Of a DNA stretch of 64,000 nucleotides, positions 18,389 through 25,415 are shown piece after piece. Position 1 is the first letter of the stretch; every line of letters begins with the position of its first letter. The translations under genes and the position numbers were made by a program. Origin of the DNA: Saccharibacillus brassicae (GTDB lineage Bacteria; Bacillota; Bacilli; Paenibacillales; Paenibacillaceae); NCBI RefSeq assembly GCF_006542275.1, contig NZ_CP041217.1:2713501-2777500 (forward strand), in the 5' to 3' direction. The notes below the pieces were generated by a model. It was not told the origin of the DNA. It was given only the letters and a program-made list of their open reading frames with translations, and ran no database searches.

Positions 18389-18576
18389 TCTGTGGGAAGT
18401 GCTTGCACTCCCGCGAACGGTTCTTTCTTTTATGGAGGGAAAGACACCGTGCGAACTTAAGGAACATACGGCTCGTGCCGGAACCTAGCGGTTCCAAGAA
18501 CACGGCCCTTTAATCCGGAAGTTCCCTTTTATGAAAAATGCGCGCCGGCTTCGATCTTCGAAGGGCGACCTTTTTC
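18389..18576 (+). ncRNA. Candidate structured RNA upstream of ssrA
   Basis: Downstream of the extended -10 box the sequence forms successive hairpins: GGGAAGTGC/GCACTCCC, CTTTC/GGAAAG inside ACGG/CCGT (near 18416-18452), GGCTCGTGCC, GGAACCTAGCGGTTCC (18480-18495) and the outer GAACTT/AAGTTC pair. CTTCGA-TCT-TCGAAG (18549-18563) followed by five T at 18571-18575 may end it just ahead of tmRNA. There is no open frame with a ribosome site. It may be the 5' leader removed from pre-tmRNA or a separate small RNA; I do not recognise a known family. Confidence 0.45.
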
Positions 18577-18582
18577 CGACCA

Positions 18583-18948
18583 GGGGGCGTTTATGGATTC
18601 GACGGGGGTAGTTCGGGCATGGGTAGCGGGTAGTGGGGACGCGTCCGCTTTATCAACGCTAAAGCCTATTAAATGGCAAACAACAAACCAACTACGCTTT
18701 CGCAGCCTAAGAAACTGTGATGCGTGCTCTCGCCCGGCATCGCCTATGTGCCGGGATGAGGGCCCAACCCAATTAGTAGGCTACGCCGTCTAGTCTCCGC
18801 CTGGGGGTAGACGGAAGAAGACAATCAGGCTGACCCAACGCAGAGCCGGTTACGGGGCGCTGCTCGGGTGACATCAAAACTGTGACTACACCCGTAGAAG
18901 CCTATGCTGCGTTGCCTTCGGACAGGGGTTCGACTCCCCTCGCCTCCA
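18583..18948 (+). ncRNA. ssrA: Transfer-messenger RNA
   Basis: Rescues stalled ribosomes with SmpB. The acceptor stem is GGGGGCG (18583-18589) with CGCCTCC (18941-18947) and A at 18948; CCA is not encoded. The 5' end continues as the conserved TTTATGGATTCGACGGGG, the T-arm is GGACAGGGGTTCGACTCCCC. The tag frame runs 18675-18710 and reads GKQQTNYAFAA followed by TAA, so with the tmRNA-borne alanine the tag ends in the protease-recognised AA. The 3' end is also an integration site: a second, altered copy lies at 20316-20404. Confidence 0.96.
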
Positions 18949-18954
18949 TATGTA
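18869..18954 (+). repeat. Left attachment repeat (ssrA 3' end)
   Basis: From TGACATCAA to TCCATATGTA this stretch matches 20316-20404, with the central 33 bases TGCCTTCGGACAGGGG...CTCCCCTC identical. It is the intact functional 3' end of tmRNA. Confidence 0.85.
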
Positions 18955-18959
18955 CGAAG

Positions 18960-18988
18960 AAAAGACACCTAACTCAGGTGTCTTTTTT
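18960..18988 (+). terminator. Terminator after ssrA
   Basis: Perfect 11-bp stem AAAAGACACCT / AGGTGTCTTTT (18960-18970 with 18976-18986) with an AACTC loop and a T run. Confidence 0.9.
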
Positions 18989-19135
18989 TACATTATATCA
19001 ACCATCTTTTCTTCTTCTTGTTTTTCACAGGATGAGCTGCGACAGAGTATCTGTATTATACAGGGCTCTCTGTAGTATGATTAAAGATCAAACTAACAAA
19101 GCTAAAAAGTATTGTAAAACAAAAAAACCAACTCT

Positions 19136-19209
19136 GCTAACGAAGCGGAGGAGGTTCTTTTTTTGAGTATAGTCAGCTCTAGCTAGCGAAGCGGAGAAGG
19201 CTATACTCA
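19136..19209. repeat. Short direct and inverted repeats in the left part of the island
   Basis: GCTAACGAAGCGGAGGAGG (from 19136) and GCTAGCGAAGCGGAGAAGG (19182-19200) are near-identical direct repeats, and GAGTATAG (19165-19172) is inverted at CTATACTC (19201-19208). Together they occupy the gene-free 350 bp before the DUF3800 gene. Role unknown; a TATAAT box lies at 19225-19230. Confidence 0.6.
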
Positions 19210-19298
19210 TCCGTATTATTTCTATATAATTATGATAGTATTTATATGGAAGAAAGTCAAGACTGACGTTATAATTTTGATTGTTTAGGAAGTGTCCA

Positions 19299-20246
19299 AT
19301 GATCTATAATATCTATTTCGATGAAGCAAATAAAATTGATCAGCCAGGAAAAGAAAATTCATATTACGGTGCTTATGGCGGCAGTGAACAGACAATGACG
19401 AACATAACGCAGACGATACAACGTATGTATGAAGAAATGAGCACTAAGAGCGAATTACATTTTAGGGAATACAATCATGACCAGTATCTGAAGAAATACT
19501 TCAAGGTTCTTCACTACATCATCAATCAGAATGTGAATATTAATATTTTCATTGTCGATAATACAAAAGCTCACAGCATTGCTCAAGAACTAAATCTTAC
19601 AATGATGGAGCTACGAAATCTGTTCTATATCAAAATTCCCGAGAGGTTGTTCTACGGAGTTACACGTCACTTGAGTGGTCAAATAGAGGTGAATATTAAA
19701 ATTGACCGAAACGATGAGTACGATTCATTACGACTTCATTCCAAAATTAAAGAGCAGATGAATGCTCATTCTGTATATCGGAGCAAAACGTATAAGATTG
19801 CATCTGTCGAGTCGGAAGAGTCTCATGAATCTATTCCTCTGCAAATTATTGATACGTTCATGGGAATTGTGGTGTTTCTGATGGAACAGAGTTACATGGG
19901 AGATTCAAATACAACATTGATTAAGAGTGATTTAATATATCGCTTTTTGTCTGAAGGTAGTAACATAAATCGGTTCCTAAAACAGATCAAATTGTACTCA
20001 TGGAACGGTAATGAAAATCTGTCAGAACTGTCTATAGGTGATTACGTATCTCAATTTATGGTGTACAAGTCTCGTTATGATGTTTCAGAAATAGCCAAGC
20101 TTCAGGCGATCATGTGGAGAAATCCCGATCTATCAGCAAAAGAGTATCGTAAGCTGATGGGGTATCCGAATACATTGGTTCGCATGTTGCTGGGATACAA
20201 GGATGAAGTTGAAGGAAGAGGACGGAATTATTCCTTAATTGATTGA
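19299..20246 (+). CDS. DUF3800 domain protein, sole cargo of the ssrA island
   Basis: A 315-residue protein whose N-terminus IYNIYFDEANK and C-terminal-half motif IPLQIIDTFMGIV match the two conserved acidic blocks of DUF3800 (usually a D-E near the start and QxxDxxxG later). The family is found widely in mobile elements and is of unknown biochemistry; a nuclease-like fold has been suggested, which I treat as unproven. The start is ATG 19299, with TTAGGAAG about 6 bp upstream, not the TTG at 19281. Codons are AT-rich, unlike all neighbours, so the gene was acquired with the island. Confidence 0.75.
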   Translation: MIYNIYFDEANKIDQPGKENSYYGAYGGSEQTMTNITQTIQRMYEEMSTKSELHFREYNHDQYLKKYFKVLHYIINQNVNINIFIVDNTKAHSIAQELNLTMMELRNLFYIKIPERLFYGVTRHLSGQIEVNIKIDRNDEYDSLRLHSKIKEQMNAHSVYRSKTYKIASVESEESHESIPLQIIDTFMGIVVFLMEQSYMGDSNTTLIKSDLIYRFLSEGSNINRFLKQIKLYSWNGNENLSELSIGDYVSQFMVYKSRYDVSEIAKLQAIMWRNPDLSAKEYRKLMGYPNTLVRMLLGYKDEVEGRGRNYSLID

Positions 20247-20315
20247 TGGCTGACAGGCCAGAGTTAAAATAGTAGTATTCTCGTATTTCTCAACTTGGAT
20301 CGCTTACACTTGGTT

Positions 20316-20404
20316 TGACATCAAGACCTTGACTTCACCCAGCGAAGCTAGGCTATGCCACTTGCCTTCGGACAGGGGTTCGACTCCCCTCACTTCCATA
20401 TGTA
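20316..20404 (+). repeat. Right attachment repeat, displaced ssrA 3' end
   Basis: Diverged copy of 18869-18954. The T-arm half is identical; the upstream half and acceptor strand have drifted. It is best read as the original chromosomal 3' end of ssrA pushed away when the element inserted and supplied its own copy, though the reverse polarity cannot be excluded. Confidence 0.8.
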
Positions 20405-20406
20405 AT

Positions 20407-20442
20407 AAAAAAAGCGGATCCCATTAGGAATCCGCTTTTTTT
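20407..20442. terminator. Terminator beyond the right attachment repeat
   Basis: AAAAAAAGCGGAT and ATCCGCTTTTTTT arms with an inner CC/GG pair; works on both strands. It may be the former ssrA terminator. Confidence 0.85.
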
Positions 20443-20515
20443 CTCGTCTCAAAATATCAATAAGCTGCGCTATGCCCCACCTGCACGACTGTATTAATAG
20501 ACCTTACATAAATTC

Positions 20516-20542
20516 TTGTCATATCTATTTTTTTCTTATAAT
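20516..20542 (+). promoter_or_regulatory. Promoter of the secreted-protein gene
   Basis: TTGTCA (20516-20521), 15-bp spacer, TATAAT (20537-20542), 31 bp before the start codon. Both boxes are strong although the spacing is short. Confidence 0.55.
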
Positions 20543-20572
20543 ATGATGAAAAACAGTTAGGGAGTTGGCAAA

Positions 20573-21664
20573 ATGAAAAAATTATTGATTATGTTTTGTG
20601 CTTTGTTTTTGCTGTTAACCAATGTTGCAATCGCAGAACCCGGTGAAAATTCGAACGCGGATTTGATTCCCAAAATGACGGCTTCCGATGCGCCAAGCGG
20701 GAAAGTGACGTCATCAAGCGATACTTGGTCTGCCGCCCAAAATTATTATGCTTTCGATGACATAAATAAGGACGAGGCCAATTCTCCTTGGATAGCCAAC
20801 AGCTTGCCGGCCTGGTTGGCTTACGAGTTTCAGGCTCCGACGGTAGTAAATACATATTCGATTACCGGCCAGATGTTCAGCAATATGACTTCTTCCGATA
20901 ATATTATGAGAAGACATCCGAAAGACTGGACTTTTGAAGGGTATGACGAGTCGACTGGCAAATGGGTAACGCTTGATACTCAGTCCAACGTGACTTCTTG
21001 GACTATCGGACAGAAAAAAGAGTTTGCTTTTTCCAATTTAAAAGCCTACAAAAATTATCGCATTTACATCACCGCAATCATCGGACCAAATACCACAACG
21101 GGTGTCTATTGGACAGGGATCGGCGAATTGGAAATGATGAACAAAAAAGCGGCCAACGAAAATAACGCTATCTTGCTAACCGCAACTCCGGGCAATAAGG
21201 TTGTTACGCTCAACTGGACGAATGTCGGCATTTCCAAAAGTTACGTAGTTAAACGATCTACCAAGCCCGGAGGTCCGTATACGACACTTGTATCGGATGC
21301 AGCAGCCGTCTCTTATACCGACAACGACGTCGTGAATGGTACCGAATACTATTACGTTGTTACTGCAACGGATACCGATAGTACGTCTAACGAAGTAAGT
21401 GCCATCCCATTCGGCACGGACAGCAATGGTGGAAGAGCCCTTCTTACTGTTTACATTTTGGGAGGTCAAATCAAGGAATATGATCTTTCGATTTCCGAAG
21501 TAAACGCATTTATCGAATGGTACGATACCAAGGATAGCGGCGTAGGTCCTGCCAAATATAAGTTCGTCAAGACCTGGAATCCGGGGCCGTTCAAAAGCCG
21601 CAGCGAATACGTCATTTTCGATAAAATCCTTACGTTTGATGTAGATGAGTACGACGTCAAATAG
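20573..21664 (+). CDS. Secreted protein with discoidin-like and fibronectin type III domains
   Basis: A 363-residue exported protein. The signal peptide is KKLLIMFCALFLLLTNVAIA (residues 2-21). Residues about 35-195 look like an F5/8-type-C (discoidin) carbohydrate- or surface-binding domain (WIANSLPAWLAYEFQAP, HPKDWTFEGYDESTGKW). Residues about 200-280 form a Fn3 domain (VVTLNWTNVGISKSYVVKR, GTEYYYVVTATD). A C-terminal about 70-residue module (EVNAFIEWYDTKDSG, YVIFDKILTFDVDEY) appears to be a recurrent end piece of Paenibacillaceae secreted proteins, from memory. Codon use is less GC-rich than the surrounding genes, so recent acquisition is possible. No enzymatic domain is seen. Confidence 0.75.
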   Translation: MKKLLIMFCALFLLLTNVAIAEPGENSNADLIPKMTASDAPSGKVTSSSDTWSAAQNYYAFDDINKDEANSPWIANSLPAWLAYEFQAPTVVNTYSITGQMFSNMTSSDNIMRRHPKDWTFEGYDESTGKWVTLDTQSNVTSWTIGQKKEFAFSNLKAYKNYRIYITAIIGPNTTTGVYWTGIGELEMMNKKAANENNAILLTATPGNKVVTLNWTNVGISKSYVVKRSTKPGGPYTTLVSDAAAVSYTDNDVVNGTEYYYVVTATDTDSTSNEVSAIPFGTDSNGGRALLTVYILGGQIKEYDLSISEVNAFIEWYDTKDSGVGPAKYKFVKTWNPGPFKSRSEYVIFDKILTFDVDEYDVK

Positions 21665-21695
21665 TGAATCGAGAGAAGCGATTTACGTATCCATG

Positions 21696-21719
21696 ACCCG
21701 CTCAAGCGAGCGGGTTTTT
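21696..21719 (+). terminator. Terminator after the secreted-protein gene
   Basis: ACCCGCTC / GAGCGGGT stem with an AAGC tetraloop (21696-21715) and T run. Confidence 0.88.
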
Positions 21720-21889
21720 GCTTTTTTTCATCGCCCAATTCTCCTCAAACGTCCCCTTATACCCATCCCCTATAACCAGCCATACCTTCTTCGTCTACTC
21801 CACCCCCCTTGCACCCGTGCTACAATAACCACACATAATCAACCGAGTGCTTTGGCACAAATCATACACATCCAAGGAGGCACATCCCC

Positions 21890-23050
21890 ATGACCGATAA
21901 ATTTCAAATCGTAGGCAGCCTGCTGCGCCCTTCCGAGCTGCTTGAATACAAGACGCAGATCGAGCATCGCGACGATATCCAGTACCCGTTCTACCAGGAG
22001 TTCGACGGCTACGAGCAGTGCGAAGCGAAGGCGATCGACTCCGTCGTGCAGGACCAGATCAAGCACGATCTCTCGATCATCACGGACGGCGAATATTCCA
22101 AATCGATGTGGCATCTGGACTTTGTGTGGGGCTTCCAGGGGATTGAGCGGTATATTGCGGATCACGGGTACTTTTTCCGCGATACGGACGGCAGTTCCAA
22201 ATACGAGACGCGCAAAGACATCGGGCTGCGCATCACGGGCGAACTCGGCGCGAAGAACCACCACTTCCTCAAATCGTTCGAGCAGCTCAAAAATAGTGCC
22301 GGCGACCGCGAGACGAAGCTGTGCGTGCCGTCCCCGTCCCATATCTTCGGCGAGCTGTCGTGGTCGGACAATATCGGCGGCACGGACTCCGTATACAAGG
22401 ACGCCAAAGAGCTCAAAGCCGGTCTCGTCAAAGCGTACAAAGACTTCGTGCAGGACTTCGCGGACGCGGGCGGCGAGATTCTCCAGTTCGACGACTGCCT
22501 GTGGGAGCTGTTCGCGGACGATAACCCGAACTCCCCGTACACGGGCGAGAACATCGATCAGGAGCAGGTGCAGGCGCTGGCGGCCGAGTTTATCGACATC
22601 AACAACACGGTGATCGACTTCGGGCACGAGCTGGGTCTGAAAATGTGGACGCACAACTGCCGCGGCAACTACGATTCGCGGAACATGGGCGGCGGTTCGT
22701 ACGTGAAGATCGCGAACCTGTTCCTCAAGCAGCTCAAATACGATCGGTTCTTCCTCGAATGGGACGACGACCGCGCGGGTTCGCTCGAAGCGCTGGAAGT
22801 GTTCCGGGACAAGCCGGACACGGAGATCGTTCTCGGCCTGCTGTCTTCCAAGACGAACACGCTCGATGACGAAGAACGCGTGCTGCGCCTGCTGGACGAA
22901 GCTTCGAGCATCATCGACAAAGACCGTCTGCTGCTGTCCCACCAATGCGGCTTTGCTTCCTGCGACGGCGGCAACGAGCTGACTCAGGCGGAGCAGTGGG
23001 CGAAGATCCATCAGGGCCAGAAAATCGCACAGCAGTACTGGGAGAGATAA
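21890..23050 (+). CDS. Cobalamin-independent methionine synthase family protein (YxjG/YxjH-like)
   Basis: A 386-residue single-barrel relative of the MetE catalytic domain. The zinc-binding pattern is visible as H in MWTHNCRGN and Cys residues in LLSHQCGFASCDGG; the N-terminus begins with the IVGSLLRPSELLEY motif common to the YxjG/YxjH group. These short proteins lack the folate-binding half of MetE and are thought to methylate homocysteine using another donor, but the exact reaction is not settled. Unlike B. subtilis yxjG/yxjH there is no S-box leader in the 170 bp upstream. ATG 21890 follows CAAGGAGGC. Confidence 0.82.
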   Translation: MTDKFQIVGSLLRPSELLEYKTQIEHRDDIQYPFYQEFDGYEQCEAKAIDSVVQDQIKHDLSIITDGEYSKSMWHLDFVWGFQGIERYIADHGYFFRDTDGSSKYETRKDIGLRITGELGAKNHHFLKSFEQLKNSAGDRETKLCVPSPSHIFGELSWSDNIGGTDSVYKDAKELKAGLVKAYKDFVQDFADAGGEILQFDDCLWELFADDNPNSPYTGENIDQEQVQALAAEFIDINNTVIDFGHELGLKMWTHNCRGNYDSRNMGGGSYVKIANLFLKQLKYDRFFLEWDDDRAGSLEALEVFRDKPDTEIVLGLLSSKTNTLDDEERVLRLLDEASSIIDKDRLLLSHQCGFASCDGGNELTQAEQWAKIHQGQKIAQQYWER

Positions 23051-23136
23051 GAGCCGCTTTCGGTACAGGGATTAACGTTTTCGATCTCTCTGGGTAACGT
23101 TACCTTTTACGCTCACAAGGTACCGGGGATCAAGCC

Positions 23137-23189
23137 TATATAAGCAAAACCAGCCTCCAAGCCGTGGAGAGCTGGTTTTTGCTTATATA
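23137..23189. terminator. Long hairpin terminator after the MetE-like gene
   Basis: TATATAAGCAAAACCAGC (23137-23154) pairs with GCTGGTTTTTGCTTATATA (23171-23189) with an extra inner CTCCA/TGGAG stem. The T tract is within the 3' arm. A 12-bp palindrome GGTAACGTTACC sits upstream at 23093-23104. Confidence 0.75.
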
Positions 23190-23232
23190 TAATCAGGCTA
23201 ATGATACTACAGGGCATATAGACAACGGAGGG

Positions 23233-23353
23233 ATGGATAGGGCGATAAGCCGGGAACAGCTGATGGAGCGGGTAAATCAGATAGAATAAGATGATCTATT
23301 GTGTGGATAAAGTACCGGAATGGTCGGAGAACCTTATTAAGCGGTATCGTTAA
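23233..23353 (+). other. Two tiny open frames of uncertain coding status
   Basis: ATG 23233-23289 encodes 18 residues (MDRAISREQLMERVNQIE) and follows CGGAGGG; ATG 23291-23353 encodes 20 residues (MIYCVDKVPEWSENLIKRYR) and starts one base after the first stop. Either they are small coupled genes, or they are what remains of a longer gene broken by a frameshift. Nothing else occupies 23190-23377. Confidence 0.3.
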
Positions 23354-23377
23354 ACGCGCTGCTTTCTGTGTCCGACT

Positions 23378-23407
23378 TTGATTCCGCCCCTCCCTATCCT
23401 TTATAAT
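23378..23407 (+). promoter_or_regulatory. Promoter of the MscS-family gene
   Basis: TTGATT (23378-23383), 18-bp spacer, TATAAT (23402-23407), 42 bp before the chosen start codon. Confidence 0.6.
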
Positions 23408-23449
23408 AAAGGCTTGTTCGATTATGCATCACCGGGCTGGGAGGGACTC

Positions 23450-24724
23450 ATGAACTTTATCCGAAATCAACTGGAAGGCTACGGCATGAGCGAGACGATG
23501 ATTGTGTACGTATCGAACATCGTCATGGTGCTGTTCATCGCGGCCATTTCCATTATTGCCAATCTGATTACGAAAAAAATCGTGCTGACCGTGATCTCGC
23601 GGGTAGTCAGCAAGTATCGGCACAACTGGAGCCAGATCGTGCTGGAGAAAAACGTGCTGCATCGGCTGTCGCATCTCGTGCCGGCGATCATCATTTATTT
23701 TTCCGCGTGGTCGTTTCCGATCTATCAGGTCTTGATCGAGCGATTGGCGGCGGTGTACATGATCGCGGTCACCATTATGGTGATCAATGCGCTGCTGAAC
23801 GCTTTTGACGAAATTTACCGGTCGTTCGAAGTGTCGAAAGTGCGTCCGATCAAAGGCTATATCCAGGTTATGAAAATCGTGCTGTTCATCATCGGCGGCA
23901 TTCTGATCGTGGCGGGATTGATCGGGCAGAACCCGTTGATTATCCTCAGCGGTCTCGGCGCGCTGTCGGCGGTGCTGATGCTCGTATTCAAAGACTCCAT
24001 TCTGGGGTTGGTGGCGGGCATTCAGCTGTCGTCCAACGACATGGTGCGCGTCGGCGACTGGATCGAGATGCCGAATTACAACGCGGACGGCGACGTGGTT
24101 GACATTACGCTCAACACGGTCAAAGTCATGAATTTCGACAAAACGATTACGATGATCCCGAGTTACGCGCTGATCTCGGACTCTTTCCGCAACTGGAGAA
24201 GCATGCAGCTGTCGGGCGGCCGGCGGATCAAGCGCAGCGTTCAGGTCGATACGACGAGTATCGGGTTCTGCACGGACGAGATGATCGCCGAATTCAAAAA
24301 GATCCATTACCTGTCCGATTACGTCACGAGCCGGCTGCAGGAGATCGAAGACTATAACCGCGAACACCGGATCGACCGGGGCAGCAAAGTCAACGGACGC
24401 AGCCTCACCAACGTCGGCGTATTCCGCGAGTATATCCATCAGTATTTGCGGCATCATCCGAAGATCCACCAGGAGATGACGCTGATCGTCAGGCAGCTGG
24501 CACCGGGCGACAACGGGCTTCCGCTCGAAATTTACGCGTTCAGCAACGACACGGCGTGGGCGGTGTACGAATCGGTGCAGGCGGACATTTTCGACCATAT
24601 TTTCGCCGTCGCTCCGATGTTCGGTCTGCGTCTGTTCCAGAACCCGACGGGCCACGACATTACGCGTCTGCAAGAACTCGAAGAGCGCCCGGCCGCGGCC
24701 GGCACCGAATCGAGGATCGGTTAG
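23450..24724 (+). CDS. MscS-family mechanosensitive channel (YbdG-like)
   Basis: A 424-residue membrane channel of the small-conductance mechanosensitive family, similar in size and layout to E. coli YbdG, which opens on osmotic downshock. Four to five transmembrane segments fill residues about 15-180; the pore-lining helix and MscS beta domain follow (ILSGLGALSAVLMLVFKDSILG, VGDWIEMPNYNADGDVVDI). The long soluble C-terminal domain with an inserted helical stretch (about 280-350) is typical of the YbdG group. The start is ATG 23450 after TGGGAGGG; the open frame back to TTG 23378 begins in the promoter. Confidence 0.87.
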   Translation: MNFIRNQLEGYGMSETMIVYVSNIVMVLFIAAISIIANLITKKIVLTVISRVVSKYRHNWSQIVLEKNVLHRLSHLVPAIIIYFSAWSFPIYQVLIERLAAVYMIAVTIMVINALLNAFDEIYRSFEVSKVRPIKGYIQVMKIVLFIIGGILIVAGLIGQNPLIILSGLGALSAVLMLVFKDSILGLVAGIQLSSNDMVRVGDWIEMPNYNADGDVVDITLNTVKVMNFDKTITMIPSYALISDSFRNWRSMQLSGGRRIKRSVQVDTTSIGFCTDEMIAEFKKIHYLSDYVTSRLQEIEDYNREHRIDRGSKVNGRSLTNVGVFREYIHQYLRHHPKIHQEMTLIVRQLAPGDNGLPLEIYAFSNDTAWAVYESVQADIFDHIFAVAPMFGLRLFQNPTGHDITRLQELEERPAAAGTESRIG

Positions 24725-24760
24725 AAGATTAACCCAAACGAAGCGAAGGGGCGATTCTCC

Positions 24761-25222
24761 ATGAACGAGTACGAAACGAATGCCGATCAGGTCGAGATTA
24801 TGCAAGCTTTGCCCGAGCATTTCCCGCAGTTGGCGCAGCTCTGGCTCGATACGTCGCTCGCGGCGCATGCTTTTATCGATTCCGCGCATTGGACGACGAA
24901 CAAGCAGGCGATGGAAGAGCGGTACCTGCCCGAATCGGACGTCCAGATGTGCCTGGAAAACGGCGAGATCGTCGGTTTTGCGGCCGTGAAGGAGAACCGC
25001 TTGGCGGCGCTGTTCATCGACGAATCGCGTCAGGGCCGGGGATACGGACGGAGACTGCTTGATCGGGTAAAAGAAGGCCGGGATACAGTCACGTTGAACG
25101 TATACGCGCAAAATGCGCAGGCCGGCGAATTCTACCGCAAGCAGGGCTTTAAGCTTGAACGCGAGCAGGTCGATGCTGCCACGAACGAACGCGAATACGC
25201 GATGGTGTGGAACCGGGACTGA
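24761..25222 (+). CDS. GNAT-family N-acetyltransferase
   Basis: A 153-residue acetyltransferase. The acetyl-CoA pyrophosphate-binding motif is ESRQGRGYGRRLLDRV (about residues 87-102), preceded by the beta-4 strand RLAALFIDE and followed by TLNVYAQNAQAGEFYRKQGF, the typical motif B. The substrate is unknown; size and pattern resemble YjaB-type enzymes. It lies 36 bp after the MscS gene and may be cotranscribed. GAAGGGGCG precedes ATG 24761. Confidence 0.82.
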   Translation: MNEYETNADQVEIMQALPEHFPQLAQLWLDTSLAAHAFIDSAHWTTNKQAMEERYLPESDVQMCLENGEIVGFAAVKENRLAALFIDESRQGRGYGRRLLDRVKEGRDTVTLNVYAQNAQAGEFYRKQGFKLEREQVDAATNEREYAMVWNRD

Positions 25223-25236
25223 ATTTTTCCGCTTTG

Positions 25237-25264
25237 AAGGCGCTCCTTCCCGGAGCGCCTTTTT
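25237..25264. terminator. Terminator after the GNAT gene
   Basis: Perfect 10-bp stem AAGGCGCTCC / GGAGCGCCTT with a TTCCC loop, followed by TTT. Confidence 0.9.
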
Positions 25265-25415
25265 GCCGTGCAGCCGAATGACCAAGCCGAAAAAACAGGC
25301 ATGTTGGCAATTTGCCCTGTATGCGTATTCAAAAATGTGTCATATTGAAGAGGTGGGCGGATAGATCCGCTTCCTTAACCGGCTTGACCTACCCCGTATT
25401 CAGGAGGAATTTGGT

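Larger units (their letters stand above)
18949..20404. mobile_element. Small AT-rich island integrated at the 3' end of ssrA
   Basis: About 1.45 kb bounded by two copies of the ssrA 3' end. The DNA inside is visibly AT-rich (many runs of A and T, AT-ending codons) against a GC-rich chromosome, and it carries one gene, a DUF3800 protein. No integrase, recombination protein or second cargo gene is present, so it is either a remnant or an element mobilised in trans. The displaced right copy has CACTTCC where the tmRNA acceptor strand reads CGCCTCC, so it no longer pairs with the 5' end. Confidence 0.8.

Noticed and set aside
18593-18793. 66-codon frame inside tmRNA
   Set aside because: The segment is tmRNA; the only translated part is the 11-residue tag frame.
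18949-20404. Complete integrative element with integrase
   Set aside because: Only one full-size gene fits between the repeats and it is DUF3800, with no recombinase motifs.
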